Positions 33,269 through 42,887 are shown, numbered from the stretch's first letter. The stretch is DNA of 64,000 nt from Flavisolibacter amylovorans (GCF_039541815.1 NZ_BAABGY010000008.1:124001-188000); one strand, 5' to 3'. Notes: generated from the letters alone by a model not told the origin. Numbers and translations: made by a program.

Positions 33269-34102
33269 ATGAAACGAATTCTTGTGCCCACCGACTTTTC
33301 TGCAAACGCGGACAAGGCCTTCAACTACGCCTTGGGAATTGCAAAGAGTGCATCTGCAGAGATACTTGTCCTGCATGTCTGTTCACTGCCGATCCCGGCT
33401 TATGCCGATGAGCCTGAAGACCTGAAGTTGTATAACCGGAAACAAGTGGCTCGGTTAAGAGAGCGGCTGGAAATTTATCGGAACATTGCGGCGCGGGACC
33501 AGATCGCTATCAGCACACTGCTGGTCGATGGTGAGGTTTTGGATTCAATCGTTTCCAAATCGCAGCAATATAATGTTGACCTGATTGTAATGGCGACAAG
33601 TGGGGCGGGCAGCCTGAAAACGTTCTTGTTCGGTACCCGTACAGCTGCGGTCATTGCTGCAAGCAAAATTCCGATCATCAGTGTACCAGCCACTTTCACC
33701 GGAGGTAGCCCTCGGAAGATCCTGATCGCAATGCAGGAGCGGGAATCTGTGCCACTGTTGGCTCCCGTCTTCCAATTGGGTAAATTATTTGATGCTACGG
33801 TAAAATCAGTGATTTTCTCCGATAACACCGATCCCGTGGCGGTGTATCTGGAGCATTCGAGAGAGATCGAGCGCGCGGCTGAACTCATGAGGACTTCTTA
33901 CAAGATAGCCCACCTGGCTCCTGAGCACATTGTTGGTACCGGCTTTACAGATACCATAACTGATTATATTGAAGGCCATAATGTCGACCTGCTTGTGATG
34001 GTAACGCATGCCCAAGGGAATGTACCACATTTGCTTAGTTTCAGTAATACACGCGAGATGGCCCTTCGCTCAGGCATACCGTTACTTTCCATACATGCCT
34101 GA
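33269..34102 (+). CDS. Tandem universal stress protein
   Basis: The 277-residue protein begins at ATG 33269 and has two UspA domains. The first has RILVPTDFSANADKAFNYAL and the ATP-loop GAGSLKTFLFGTRTAAVI; the second is more diverged (PRKILIAMQERES; LLVMVTHAQG). Such tandem proteins bind nucleotides and are commonly induced by hypoxia. It lies next to the Ric operon, sharing a TGAC-N4-GTCA site, and has a paralogue at 42019-42855. Cytoplasmic. Confidence 0.93.
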   Translation: MKRILVPTDFSANADKAFNYALGIAKSASAEILVLHVCSLPIPAYADEPEDLKLYNRKQVARLRERLEIYRNIAARDQIAISTLLVDGEVLDSIVSKSQQYNVDLIVMATSGAGSLKTFLFGTRTAAVIAASKIPIISVPATFTGGSPRKILIAMQERESVPLLAPVFQLGKLFDATVKSVIFSDNTDPVAVYLEHSREIERAAELMRTSYKIAHLAPEHIVGTGFTDTITDYIEGHNVDLLVMVTHAQGNVPHLLSFSNTREMALRSGIPLLSIHA

Positions 34103-34464
34103 TAGCGAAACTGCTGTTGTAGCGTTGGATAGCTTGAATCCGTTTTATTGAGCGCGTCGGTTGCGCGTCGAGAACTACATCTTAAGTCGGGATCGAACAC
34201 TCCTGCAGGGTCGCGTTAAGAAGGCGCGACTCGCAATTGGTCCGTCAAGAACACACGGTGACAATCGATGAAGTTCGGATACTTTTCTATTTTGCCAACA
34301 AACTCCGGTATGGTGGCTCTAGTATTTTCGTTTTGAAAACTGGCCGTCCTTCACCGGCTAATAATTCTTTTTTGAAAAGCCGCCTTGCTTGATGATATGC
34401 AAATGAAAGCGCCTGTTTGTTGCATGAAAGAAGTCATTTGTTACCTCAAGCCCTTTACGTGTCC
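34103..34464. other. Intergenic stretch without a supported gene
   Basis: About 360 bases between the universal stress gene and the convergent D-lactate dehydrogenase. No ORF with protein-like content, no tRNA and no strong hairpin are seen. Confidence 0.5.
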
Positions 34465-35463
34465 TCAGTGCGAGTAGTGGAGCTCGTGCGGGCCTGTTTT
34501 CCCCTCGTGCCAGGATTGCAGGCTGTGATAGGTCGTTTGCGCGATCTCGGTAAGCGCCTTTTCCGTGGCGAAGCCTTGGTGGGGTGTCAGGAGCACCTGG
34601 GGCATACCGAGCAGGCGGCTGAGGGTGGCATCTTCCAGGGCTGCACCGCTAAGGTCGTTGAAGAAGATCCCTTTTTCCCGCTCGTACACGTCGGCCCCGA
34701 AGGCCGCTACCTAGCCGCTGGAGAGGGCCTCGAGCAGGGCTTCGGTATCCACTAGTCCGCCGCGGGCGGTGTTGATCAGCACCACGCCGCGCTTCATGCG
34801 CGCCAGACTGGCGCTGTTGACCAGGTGCTGCGTATCCCGGTTCAGCGGAACATGGAGGGCGATCAGGTCGGCGTAGCGCAGCACCGTATTCAGATCGGCG
34901 TACTGGAGGCCGGTATCGGCTTCGAGCTTACGGTCGGGAGCCACATCAAAGGCCAGGACCGTGCATCCGAAACCGGTAAGCAGGCGGGCAAAGGTGCCGC
35001 CGATGGCGCCGGTGCCGATGACACCGACGGTAAGGCTGCCCAGCTCGCGGCCAACGAGGTGGTGGAGCGAGAAGTTTTGCAGGTGCACCTGCTGGTGTGC
35101 GAGCGGAAGCCGCCGCAGGAGCGCCAGGGCCAGCAGGAGCGCGTGTTCGGCAACCGCGGCAGGCGAATAGGCAGGCACGCGGCAGACCCGGATCCCGGCG
35201 CTTGCCGCCGCCGCGAGGTCCACGTGGTCGTAACCGGCAGAACGCAGGGCGATGTAGCGAACTCCCTCGGCGGCCAGTTTCTCCACGACACCGGCAGACG
35301 CGTCGTCTGACGTGAAAAGGCAAATGGCGTCATAGCCGCCTGCGAGGTGAGCGGTCGCTTCGGTAAGCCTGTCTTCGCAAAAAATGGCTTCGATCTCGAT
35401 GGGGCAGCCGCGTTGCAAAACAGGCAGCTCATGCTTGCGGCTGCTGTAGAACAGCACGCGCAT
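34465..35463 (-). pseudogene. D-lactate dehydrogenase-like gene with an in-frame amber stop
   Basis: The frame encodes a D-isomer 2-hydroxyacid dehydrogenase: Rossmann GVIGTGAIGG, RSAGYDHVDL, and catalytic Arg in INTARGGLVD. At 34711-34713 the codon TAG interrupts it (LLEALSSG, stop, VAAFGADVYEREKG), and the same frame then continues to 34465 with the catalytic Glu (DVYERE) and His (LTPHQGFATEKAL). There is no shift. The truncated product would lack two of the three catalytic residues. It is either a recent null mutation, a sequencing error or readthrough. Start is taken as ATG 35463, eight bases after the gene before it. It would convert pyruvate to D-lactate in fermentation. Confidence 0.9.
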
Positions 35464-35470
35464 GCGTTTG

Positions 35471-35887
35471 TCAGAGGGCGTCATATTCGTCGATTTGTTC
35501 TTTGGTCCGGGGTAGTACCGACTTCTTGAAATGGCGTACGAGTTCCATCTGCTGCGCCAGCGTGTACTTGTCGGTCTGGGTCGTTTGAATGGAGCATCCC
35601 GGCTCTTTACGGAATACCTGCACGTTCAGCCCGTACTCGTCGTGAAAGCGTTGCTCGAGCTCGCGTACCGTCGTTGTGGAGAAGATATCCATTTCGCCTT
35701 CTTCAAGGCAGTCGCGGATCTCGCCTAGGCATAGCTGCTTGTTCAGCAGGTCCTCCTGCCGGCTGCCTTTTTTATTGCCGTGAGCCCTTTTGTAAAATTC
35801 GATGCGGAGGTCGGGGAAGGCTTCCCGGAAACGTTCTTGCAGGTCGGCGATCGTGAGGTTGTCGTGGATCGGCAGGCGCATATGCAT
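35471..35887 (-). CDS. Conserved-type hypothetical protein upstream of D-lactate dehydrogenase
   Basis: From ATG 35887 the product has 138 residues and no known domain. It has an N-terminal region with LTIADLQERFREAFPDLRIE and HGNKKGSRQ, and a C-terminal part with TTTVRELEQRFHDEYGLNVQ and YTLAQQMELVRHFKK. The two RF/F segments look like two copies of one small fold. It is in an operon with the D-lactate dehydrogenase gene (gap 7 bases). Soluble. Unknown role. Confidence 0.65.
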   Translation of the reverse strand: MHMRLPIHDNLTIADLQERFREAFPDLRIEFYKRAHGNKKGSRQEDLLNKQLCLGEIRDCLEEGEMDIFSTTTVRELEQRFHDEYGLNVQVFRKEPGCSIQTTQTDKYTLAQQMELVRHFKKSVLPRTKEQIDEYDAL

Positions 35888-35933
35888 TGGGTTTTGTTCC
35901 AGGTGCAAGATTAGGCCAGCCCGTGCCGCCGCT

Positions 35934-38573
35934 TTATGATCGCGATTGTATCGAAAGATGATCGTTGTCACAGGAACCGGGACGGCGGTCTGGGGCCACC
36001 GGCGCCGCATGGCTTCTTCGCCGCGCCCGAATCCACTTTTCCAGCTCCACGGCATGAAATGGGAGGGCCGCTATGGCGATGCAGGAGAGCAGCTCCCGGA
36101 GCGTCAGCGGCTGCGTGTGGAAGAGTGCGTTGGCGGCTGGCAGGTAAACGACGGCAAGCTGCAGGAGGAAGGTGCCGGCAAGTGTAAGGGTCAGCAGCGG
36201 GTTGGAAAAGAAGCCTTTCCGGTAAATGAATTCCTCATCGCTGCGGATGGCCCACACATGCCCGAGCTGCGACAGCGAGAGCACCGTGAAAACGAGGGTC
36301 TGCCAGTGCGGAAGTGCTTTCTGGAGGGCGACCGCCTGCGTGCCCAGGGTCAGGGCAGCCATCAGCAGTCCGACCCAAAGGATGTGCGCGCCGTTTCCCT
36401 GCGCGAACAGGCTTTCGCCAGCCGGGCGCGGGGGGCGCGTCATGATGTTCCTTTCGGCTTTTTCGGCCGACAGCGCGAGGCCCGGCAATCCGTCGGTAAC
36501 GAGGTTGATCCAGAGCAGGTGCACGGGCAGCAACGGCATCGGCAGGCCCAGCAGCGGCGCCAGGAAGATTGTCCAGATCTCGGCCGTGTTGCAGGTCATG
36601 ATGTATTTGACGAAGCGGCGGATATTGTCGTAGATCCGCCGGCCTTCGCGCACCGCCTTCACGATGGTGCTGAAGTTGTCGTCGAGCAGGATCATGTGAG
36701 CCGCTTCCTTGCTCACGTCGGTGCCGGTGATGCCCATGGCAATGCCGATGTTTGCTTTGCGCAGCGAAGGGGCGTCGTTGACGCCGTCGCCGGTCATCGC
36801 CACGTATTGCTTTCGACGCTGCAGCGCTTCCACGATGCGCAGTTTTTGGCTGGGCGAAACCCGGGCATACACCGCGATCTGCTCCACCACCGCCTCGAAC
36901 TCCGGTCCGCTCCAGCCCTCGAGCTCCTTGCCGGTAACGACGCGGCCTTCGTCTTCGAGCAGGCCAATGTGGCGCGCAATGGCGGCCGCGGTCTGCGGGT
37001 GATCGCCGGTGATCATCACCGGCCGGATGCCGGCCGATTTGCAGGCGGCGATGGCTTTTGCAATACCGGGCCGCGGCGGATCGTAGAGGGCGGCGATACC
37101 GGCAAAGGCCAGTTCCGACTCCAGCATGTGTCCGCTGGCTTCCTCTGGCAGTTGCGCGATGGTTTTGAAGGCAAATGCCAGCACCCGCTTTCCTTCGGCG
37201 GCAAGACCGGCCACGCGCGCCGCGAGTTCTTCCCTGCGCGGCCCGGGCAACAGGCGCTCGCTAACCGACTCGGCCGCGCCTTTTACCAGCACCAGGTGCC
37301 CGCCGTCAAAACGGTGTACGGTCGTCATGATCTTTCGGTCCGAATCGAATGGCAGCTCCCGGACGATTGGGAATCGTTCCATCAGTAGTTCTACGGATCC
37401 TGCAGCGCCCTCTTCCCGTACGTAGCGGACGAGCGCCGTTTCAGTCGGGTCGCCCACCAGTTCGGTGCCCTGGAACTGCACCGAGTGGTTGAGGGCCATG
37501 GCCAGGTGCAGCAGCGGCATACCGGCTTCCTCGTCCAGCGGCGTCGGCACGGGCTCCGCGCCCGCCACGGTCATTTTGTTCTGGGTGAGCGTGCCGGTCT
37601 TGTCGGTGCAGATATAGGTTACGGAGCCCAGCGTTTCCACGGCGGTCAGCTTGCGCACGAGGGCCTTGCCGCGGGCAAGCTGCGCCGCGCCCCGCGAAAG
37701 CGCGATGGTGATCAGTGCCGGCAGGGCCTCGGGGATGGCGGCCACGGCAAGCGATATGGCCAGCAGCAGCATGGTCAGCGGAGCCTCCCCGCGCAGCAGG
37801 CCTACGATGAACAGTACGACGCAGATGGCCAGCACAAAGACGCTGAGATTTTTTCCGAAATCGCGCATGCGGCTTTGCAGCGGCGTTTCCGACTCGGGTG
37901 CCTGCAGGAGGCGGGCGATCTGCCCGATCTCGGTGTTCATGCCGGTAGCCACCACAAGGCCGCGACCCCGGCCGTTGGTGACCTGCGTTCCCTTGTAGGC
38001 CATGTTGAGCCGGTCGCCAAGGCTGTGCATGTCGCCGGAAAGTGCCTGCGCCGATTTCTGCACCGGTACCGACTCGCCGGTCAGGGCGGCTTCCATCACG
38101 GTCAGGGTTTGGGTCTCGAGGAGGCGGAGGTCGGCGGGAACGACGTTGCCGGCGTCCAGCAGGACAATGTCTCCGGGGACGACCGCGCGCACCGGGATCG
38201 TTTCGGGCCCTCCTTCGCGCCACACGCTGCAGGTGGGGTCGCCCATCCGGTTGAGCGCCTCCATGGCTTTCTCGGCACGGAACTGCTGCAGGAATCCGAG
38301 CAACGCGTTCAGCACGACGATCGCCAGGATGATGATGGTGTCGGTCCGGTCGCCGACGATGCCCGAGATGATGGCCGCGGCAATCAGTACGAGAGTCATG
38401 AAATCGCGCAACTGGTCGATGAAGATCGACAAGGCGCTTTTTTTCTCTTTCTGCGTCAGCTCGTTGGGGCCCGCCGTCAGCAGCCGGGCCTTCGCATCCG
38501 CGACGCGCAATCCGTCGCGCGAAGCTTTGGTGAGCTCCCGTATTTCATCAAGATTGAATAAATGCCAGTTCAT
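35934..38573 (-). CDS. P-type cation-transporting ATPase (P2A type)
   Basis: From ATG 38573 the 879-residue protein has the full P-type layout: N-terminal cation ATPase domain (LTKASRDGLRVADAK), TGES in the actuator domain, the M4 segment IPEALPALITIAL, phosphorylation site ICTDKTGTLTQN, nucleotide domain (KGAAES), hinge (GDGVNDAPSL) and the C-terminal helix bundle. It resembles SERCA-like calcium pumps, with PEALP instead of PEGLP in M4. It pumps cations out of the cytoplasm. A TGAC-N4-GTCA site lies 127 bp upstream. Confidence 0.93.
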   Translation of the reverse strand: MNWHLFNLDEIRELTKASRDGLRVADAKARLLTAGPNELTQKEKKSALSIFIDQLRDFMTLVLIAAAIISGIVGDRTDTIIILAIVVLNALLGFLQQFRAEKAMEALNRMGDPTCSVWREGGPETIPVRAVVPGDIVLLDAGNVVPADLRLLETQTLTVMEAALTGESVPVQKSAQALSGDMHSLGDRLNMAYKGTQVTNGRGRGLVVATGMNTEIGQIARLLQAPESETPLQSRMRDFGKNLSVFVLAICVVLFIVGLLRGEAPLTMLLLAISLAVAAIPEALPALITIALSRGAAQLARGKALVRKLTAVETLGSVTYICTDKTGTLTQNKMTVAGAEPVPTPLDEEAGMPLLHLAMALNHSVQFQGTELVGDPTETALVRYVREEGAAGSVELLMERFPIVRELPFDSDRKIMTTVHRFDGGHLVLVKGAAESVSERLLPGPRREELAARVAGLAAEGKRVLAFAFKTIAQLPEEASGHMLESELAFAGIAALYDPPRPGIAKAIAACKSAGIRPVMITGDHPQTAAAIARHIGLLEDEGRVVTGKELEGWSGPEFEAVVEQIAVYARVSPSQKLRIVEALQRRKQYVAMTGDGVNDAPSLRKANIGIAMGITGTDVSKEAAHMILLDDNFSTIVKAVREGRRIYDNIRRFVKYIMTCNTAEIWTIFLAPLLGLPMPLLPVHLLWINLVTDGLPGLALSAEKAERNIMTRPPRPAGESLFAQGNGAHILWVGLLMAALTLGTQAVALQKALPHWQTLVFTVLSLSQLGHVWAIRSDEEFIYRKGFFSNPLLTLTLAGTFLLQLAVVYLPAANALFHTQPLTLRELLSCIAIAALPFHAVELEKWIRARRRSHAAPVAPDRRPGSCDNDHLSIQSRS

Positions 38574-38699
38574 GATGTTCCTGCAGTTAGGGTAAGAAGG
38601 CACGGGGAAACCGGTGTCCCGACAATAGTGTGGCCTGGAAGAATAGCGAAGGTCTGGAAACCGGCAGAGGGCAAACCTGACGCAGGTCTTGCGGCTGGC

Positions 38700-38711
38700 T
38701 GACAGGGGTCA
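38700..38711. promoter_or_regulatory. CRP/FNR-type site between the ATPase and a membrane gene pair
   Basis: TGACAGGGGTCA fits TGAC-N4-GTCA. A second near-match, TGACGCAGGTCT at 38678-38689, lies just before it. They are 127 bp from the ATPase start and 58 bp from the start at 38769. Confidence 0.55.
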
Positions 38712-38768
38712 GCGGTGACGGATTCCGGCGCTGGTAGCTTCGAAGCATCCCGCTTTAAATAACTATTA

Positions 38769-39152
38769 ATGCTGACCTACCTGCTGCTCTGGTTCCCGAT
38801 GCTGCTCATTGCAATCGTCAACGGAACCCTTCGCGATCTAGGATATAAGAAATGGCTGGGTGAGTTGCCCGCGCACCAGTTTTCGACGCTCACGCTGATC
38901 GTTTTCTTTGCCGTTTATATCCGTTACGTCGTGCATCACTTTCCACCGGCGTCCGAAACTCATGCCCTGATGCTGGGCCTTCTTTGGCTGGTGCTTACGC
39001 TTGCCTTCGAGTTCGGCTTCGGCCGCTACCGCGGGCATTCGTGGAATGACCTGCTCGCCGATTACAACCTGTTGCGCGGACGCCTGTGGGTGCTCATACC
39101 TGTCTGGGTCGCCATTGCGCCTTATCTCTTCTTCAAACTGATGCAACGATGA
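38769..39152 (+). CDS. Small membrane protein, four helices
   Basis: The 127-residue product has four predicted helices (LLLWFPMLLIAIVN, STLTLIVFFAVYI, LMLGLLWLVLTLAF, LWVLIPVWVAIAPYLFF). It overlaps the next gene by four bases (ATGA), so both are probably made together. It follows two TGAC-N4-GTC-type sites. Function unknown. Confidence 0.7.
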   Translation: MLTYLLLWFPMLLIAIVNGTLRDLGYKKWLGELPAHQFSTLTLIVFFAVYIRYVVHHFPPASETHALMLGLLWLVLTLAFEFGFGRYRGHSWNDLLADYNLLRGRLWVLIPVWVAIAPYLFFKLMQR

Positions 39153-39607
39153 AGCAACACACGAATGCCCGGATCTCTGTTAAATTCCGTGTCCTCTTTT
39201 ACATCCTTCAATCGCTGATCCTGCTCACCAGTCTCAATGCGCTTGCTGCCGGTTATTCCATGATTGTCGACCCTTCCGGTAAGAGCCTCGGTTTTCAGCC
39301 GGGGATGCTCGCGCACTCGCCCTTCGGCAATTACCTGGTTCCCGGCATTCTCCTGGCTTTTTTCGTGGGGGTCTTACCCATGGCCCTTTTCGTGCTGCTG
39401 GCTTTTCCGAGGCTGAGTGCATGCCCCCGCCTTCTCTGGTGGGGCACTCTTTGCTTCGGGGCCGGGCTTGGCCTATGGATCTTCGTTCAGGTGCTCCTGA
39501 TCGGGTTTGTATTTTTCCTGCAGGCGGTGATCGCCGCAGTTGCGGTGTCGGTGATCCTCATTTGCCTCGTTCCGCCGTTTCAACACCGCTACCAGCCCGG
39601 CCGATAA
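39149..39607 (+). CDS. Small membrane protein, about four helices
   Basis: From ATG 39149 the product has 152 residues with about four helices (LYILQSLILLTSLNALAAG-like opening, ILLAFFVGVLPMALFVLLAF, LWIFVQVLLIGFVFFL). It is translationally coupled to the gene before it. No known family; the pair may form one membrane complex. Confidence 0.7.
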   Translation: MKQHTNARISVKFRVLFYILQSLILLTSLNALAAGYSMIVDPSGKSLGFQPGMLAHSPFGNYLVPGILLAFFVGVLPMALFVLLAFPRLSACPRLLWWGTLCFGAGLGLWIFVQVLLIGFVFFLQAVIAAVAVSVILICLVPPFQHRYQPGR

Positions 39608-39667
39608 GGGGCCGCAACTGGCTGGATCACACGGAGGCCGTGACTTGGAAGGTGCTTTCGAAAGCAG

Positions 39668-40504
39668 TCATTGAGGATTTTGTGAAAGAGTCGGGGAGGT
39701 GGTGTGCGAACCGGTTACCACTATATTTTTCGGCTTCCAGAGCAGCATTGTCAGGAATCCCCAAATGGTGATGAGGATGCCCATGTACATCGCGTTCCGG
39801 TTATCGGGTGTTTTTGCAGTAAAGGCAATATCGATGGTGGCATGAAAAACAGCACAGATCAGTACGCTTCCCTTCGATGCGTTGAACAACCAGGAAAGGA
39901 GCACGCTGCCGGTGAGCAGACTGAGGAGCCAGCCGACAGCCCCGGAAAGACCCATCTCCATATAACCCGGGCGATAGGTGAAGAGGGGCAGGTGCCAGGC
40001 GGCCCATAATATCGTCAGCACCAGGCTGGCGGACAAAGGCTTCAGGCGTGCCTGCAGACGCGGCAGCGCAAAGCCCCGCCAGCCCGCTTCCTCGCCCCAC
40101 CCGAAGAACAAAAGGTTGTACAGGAAGACGGAGAGAAGACCGAAGTGCGGAAATTCCGTTGAACGGACAAGGCTCGAAAGGTCAATCGAGGTGGCGTATA
40201 GCGTGAAGGAGAGCAGTGAAGCAAGCAGGGCCAGAATGAAGGGGCTGAGCAGCGCAATGGCTAGGAGCAGGAGCGGAGTCGGGCGCCAGCAGGCATGCAG
40301 CAAGCGCAGCATGCCCCCTTTGCCCTCGAAAATGCCGATACAGAGAAAAGAGGCCAGCAAGGGTCCTAATCCGCCAAGCGCATGCTGGAGGGGGAGTGGA
40401 GTAGTTGTATTGATGCCGATCACAGGACCATAGAGCGGTAGCCAGATGATCCAGCTGAAAAGGTAGGCGGCAAGGAAGAAGACAAGGAGTTGTTTGAGGA
40501 GCAT
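39668..40504 (-). CDS. CPBP-family intramembrane protease
   Basis: From ATG 40504 the 278-residue protein has about eight helices and the CPBP motifs: EEAGWRGF (catalytic Glu pair), WAAWHLPLF and FHATIDI. These enzymes act in the membrane. The gene directly follows the 304-residue membrane gene by two bases and shares its unit. A truncated, frameshifted copy of its N-terminal half lies at 45205-45593. Confidence 0.9.
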   Translation of the reverse strand: MLLKQLLVFFLAAYLFSWIIWLPLYGPVIGINTTTPLPLQHALGGLGPLLASFLCIGIFEGKGGMLRLLHACWRPTPLLLLAIALLSPFILALLASLLSFTLYATSIDLSSLVRSTEFPHFGLLSVFLYNLLFFGWGEEAGWRGFALPRLQARLKPLSASLVLTILWAAWHLPLFTYRPGYMEMGLSGAVGWLLSLLTGSVLLSWLFNASKGSVLICAVFHATIDIAFTAKTPDNRNAMYMGILITIWGFLTMLLWKPKNIVVTGSHTTSPTLSQNPQ

Positions 40505-40506
40505 GA

Positions 40507-41421
40507 TCACCGGGTTGTAGATTGGCTCTCTGTTGAATGAATAGCACCGGCGCTGTCGACATCGCCTGTAAGTCGCCAAAAAAAATACAAGGCAAATGCC
40601 GCCAGTATGCAAAAACTGGCCATCTTGGTGATGAGTACCGGAACGGGCAGCTCGATGCCGGCTTGCAGCTGGAAAAGGGTCTGCACGGGAAGCATGATGC
40701 CAATGACGATACAGAGCAACAGGAGCGCAGCCAACAGCACATGGGCCATCGGATTTCGCCTTCGGAGAAGCGAAAGGGCGATAAAGCAAAGCGGCACGAT
40801 TATGCCCAGGTCCAGCACATAGGTGATCTCAGTGGTATAAGTTTCGATCAACGCCGGCGGCCGGCCGGATTTCAACGCCAGCAATATCTCCGGCAGCCAG
40901 GCCGCCAGAAGCGCTGCTCCGGTAATGACCAGGAAGATCGACAAGCCGCGAATGGGCAGCTTCCACTGGACCATTGACGCAAGTACGCCGGTCGGGATGC
41001 TTCGATACGTTCCAATGAGTCCGAAAAAACTGGCGGAAAAAAGCAGGATATAGACGAGGTGCAGGGAGTTGTAGGAGACACCGAAAGCGATCGATGCGCC
41101 ATAATACAAGACCACAGTGAGCACTGCGATCAGGAGCATCCTGGCCTTGAGCGTCCCTTTTCTCAGGTCGCTCCCCAACGAGTATGCCAGCAGCGGGCAG
41201 CACAGGAGTAAAACAATTAAGTCGGTGCCGCGAAAGATCGGTGCCCGGAAATGGGAGTCATAAGCATAGAGTCCCTGGCCGTATAGCCTTACCATGTCGC
41301 CATATTGGTTGCGTACAATGAGCGGCCCAGGACCTCCGTCGGCAAATAATCCCACGGACGATGTCAGAAGGGCGGAAGCCAGCGCGATCAAACCGGCAAG
41401 GTGGAAGCTTTTCAGGCGCAT
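40507..41421 (-). CDS. Integral membrane protein upstream of CPBP protease
   Basis: The 304-residue protein has a signal-like first helix and about seven more (for example GTDLIVLLLCCPLLAYSL and AHVLLAALLLLCIVIGI), with a periplasmic segment after helix 1 (QYGDMVRLYGQGLYAYD). It ends two bases before the protease start, so the genes are coupled. No known function. The end of a related protein (KIGALCVLAAFVLYFF) is found in the decayed copy at 45540-45590. Confidence 0.75.
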   Translation of the reverse strand: MRLKSFHLAGLIALASALLTSSVGLFADGGPGPLIVRNQYGDMVRLYGQGLYAYDSHFRAPIFRGTDLIVLLLCCPLLAYSLGSDLRKGTLKARMLLIAVLTVVLYYGASIAFGVSYNSLHLVYILLFSASFFGLIGTYRSIPTGVLASMVQWKLPIRGLSIFLVITGAALLAAWLPEILLALKSGRPPALIETYTTEITYVLDLGIIVPLCFIALSLLRRRNPMAHVLLAALLLLCIVIGIMLPVQTLFQLQAGIELPVPVLITKMASFCILAAFALYFFWRLTGDVDSAGAIHSTESQSTTR

Positions 41422-41714
41422 ATAAGAAATGGCGATTTTAAGGCTCTGAGATTAAATTTCAATAGCGTCTCTTGGATTTGCGGTTGCATCCGTACCGGCC
41501 TCCTCTTTGCAGGTGGCAAGGTGCGTTTTATCGCAGCCATTTTCGCCTCCACGACTTCGATTGCCTGCTGTAGCTCCGCGGCGAGGCGGGCACTCTTGCC
41601 TTTCCGTTGCTTTGCGATCTTGCGTCCTTTGTCAGTACCCATGATGAGGCCGGCAACTCCGATGGCTGCGACCAATACCGCCAGTGTGGCCAGCAGGTCT
41701 TTGTTTGATACCAT
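41412..41714 (-). CDS. Small YtxH-like membrane protein
   Basis: From ATG 41714 the 100-residue product has one N-terminal helix (LAVLVAAIGVAGLIMG) followed by TDKGRKIAKQRKG and a long charged helix, as in YtxH-type or stress membrane proteins. Its stop overlaps the start of the gene after it by 10 bases. It is 71 bp from the TGAC-N4-GTCA site at 41786. Probably a stress-related structural protein. Confidence 0.6.
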   Translation of the reverse strand: MVSNKDLLATLAVLVAAIGVAGLIMGTDKGRKIAKQRKGKSARLAAELQQAIEVVEAKMAAIKRTLPPAKRRPVRMQPQIQETLLKFNLRALKSPFLICA

Positions 41715-41785
41715 AGCACTGATTTTGGAGGTGCAAGCTATCGGTGCACGGGCTGAAGGATAATGACTTGGAGTTGGAACTACTC

Positions 41786-41797
41786 TGACAGGCGTCA
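41786..41797. promoter_or_regulatory. CRP/FNR-type site upstream of second universal stress gene
   Basis: TGACAGGCGTCA fits TGAC-N4-GTCA. It is 72 bp from the reverse-strand small membrane gene and 222 bp before the universal stress gene at 42019. Apart from it, the 300-bp gap shows nothing else clear. Confidence 0.5.
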
Positions 41798-42018
41798 GTT
41801 TCCGTCTCCTCATACAGCGCGGTATGGCTGTATTCCGGGGATTCGCGTATGTAAAGTCACGCCGGCATCTCGGGCTACGAAGTAGGCCCGGCGGGTGCTT
41901 CTAGTAGCAGGATATACGGGCAGGTGCCTTCAATTTGTGACCAGGATCATTGCCAGTTGCGCTAATCGTCAGCATTCTTCGGCGCCGGATGCCGGAATTT
42001 TGCCTTCAAATCACGTTT

Positions 42019-42855
42019 ATGAAAAAGATCCTCGTTCCCACCGATTTCTCCCCGAACGCAGATAAAGCCTTCGAGTATGCCCTGCAGATCGCCCGCAAGG
42101 TGGCCGGGGAGATCCTGCTCCTTCATGTGTGCACACTTCCGCTGCCCGAGTATGCCGAGCAGCCAGAAGGCATGAAAGACTACAACCGGCAGCGGGTGTC
42201 GGAGCTGTCGGCACGGCTGAATGGTTACAAGGATCTCGTGGACGGACGGGAGTGGGTGAGTATCCGGACGATGCTGGTAGATGGGGATACGGTAGATGTG
42301 ATTGTTGAAAAGGCCATACAGCATGATGCGGATATGATCGTAATGGGCACGCGCGGGGCTGGCTTTTTGAAAGGAATTCTTTTCGGAACGAATACGGCCG
42401 CCGTCATGGCCGCCAGCAAGGTGCCGGTAATGGTGGTTCCGGACGCATATGAAGGGGCTGTGCCTTCCCGGATGCTTCTCGCCGTTGATCGCGACGAAAG
42501 CACCGTTCTCCTCAACCCGCTGTTTCGTCTCCGTGAGTTGTTCGGTGCGGAACTGAAGACACTGGTCTTTTCAGAGACGGGCGAACCGGCCGACGAGCTG
42601 ATGGAACATGCGATGACAATCAACCGGGTAACGGAGCATTGGAGCCGCACGTTTGGCATCGCTGGCCTGCGGAGCGAGCACCTGCTGGGCGATGATTTCT
42701 GCGACACGGTCAATGCGCACCTGGAAGCAAATGACGTAAATATGCTGGCGATGGTAACGCACCGGAATCGTGGCCTGCAAAGCGCCTTCGGACGTAGCCT
42801 GACGCAGAAAATGTCCTTCTACACAAAGGTGCCGCTCCTGTCGCTGCACGCATGA
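42019..42855 (+). CDS. Tandem universal stress protein, second copy
   Basis: From ATG 42019 the 278-residue protein has two UspA domains like the protein at 33269: KILVPTDFSPNADKAFEYAL at the start, GAGFLKGILFGTNTAAVM in the first domain, and a diverged second half (SRMLLAVDRDE; LAMVTHRN). It stands alone, followed by a small terminator. Probably induced by low oxygen or stress. The ATP-loop is present in domain one. Confidence 0.93.
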   Translation: MKKILVPTDFSPNADKAFEYALQIARKVAGEILLLHVCTLPLPEYAEQPEGMKDYNRQRVSELSARLNGYKDLVDGREWVSIRTMLVDGDTVDVIVEKAIQHDADMIVMGTRGAGFLKGILFGTNTAAVMAASKVPVMVVPDAYEGAVPSRMLLAVDRDESTVLLNPLFRLRELFGAELKTLVFSETGEPADELMEHAMTINRVTEHWSRTFGIAGLRSEHLLGDDFCDTVNAHLEANDVNMLAMVTHRNRGLQSAFGRSLTQKMSFYTKVPLLSLHA

Positions 42856-42887
42856 TGCGCCATTCCTGAATTTCTCTAATGAAAAGA

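Noticed and set aside
35946..37388. Long forward frames (35946-37388, 37485-38561) opposite the P-type ATPase
   Set aside because: The reverse strand has all P-type ATPase motifs; the forward frames have no recognisable content.
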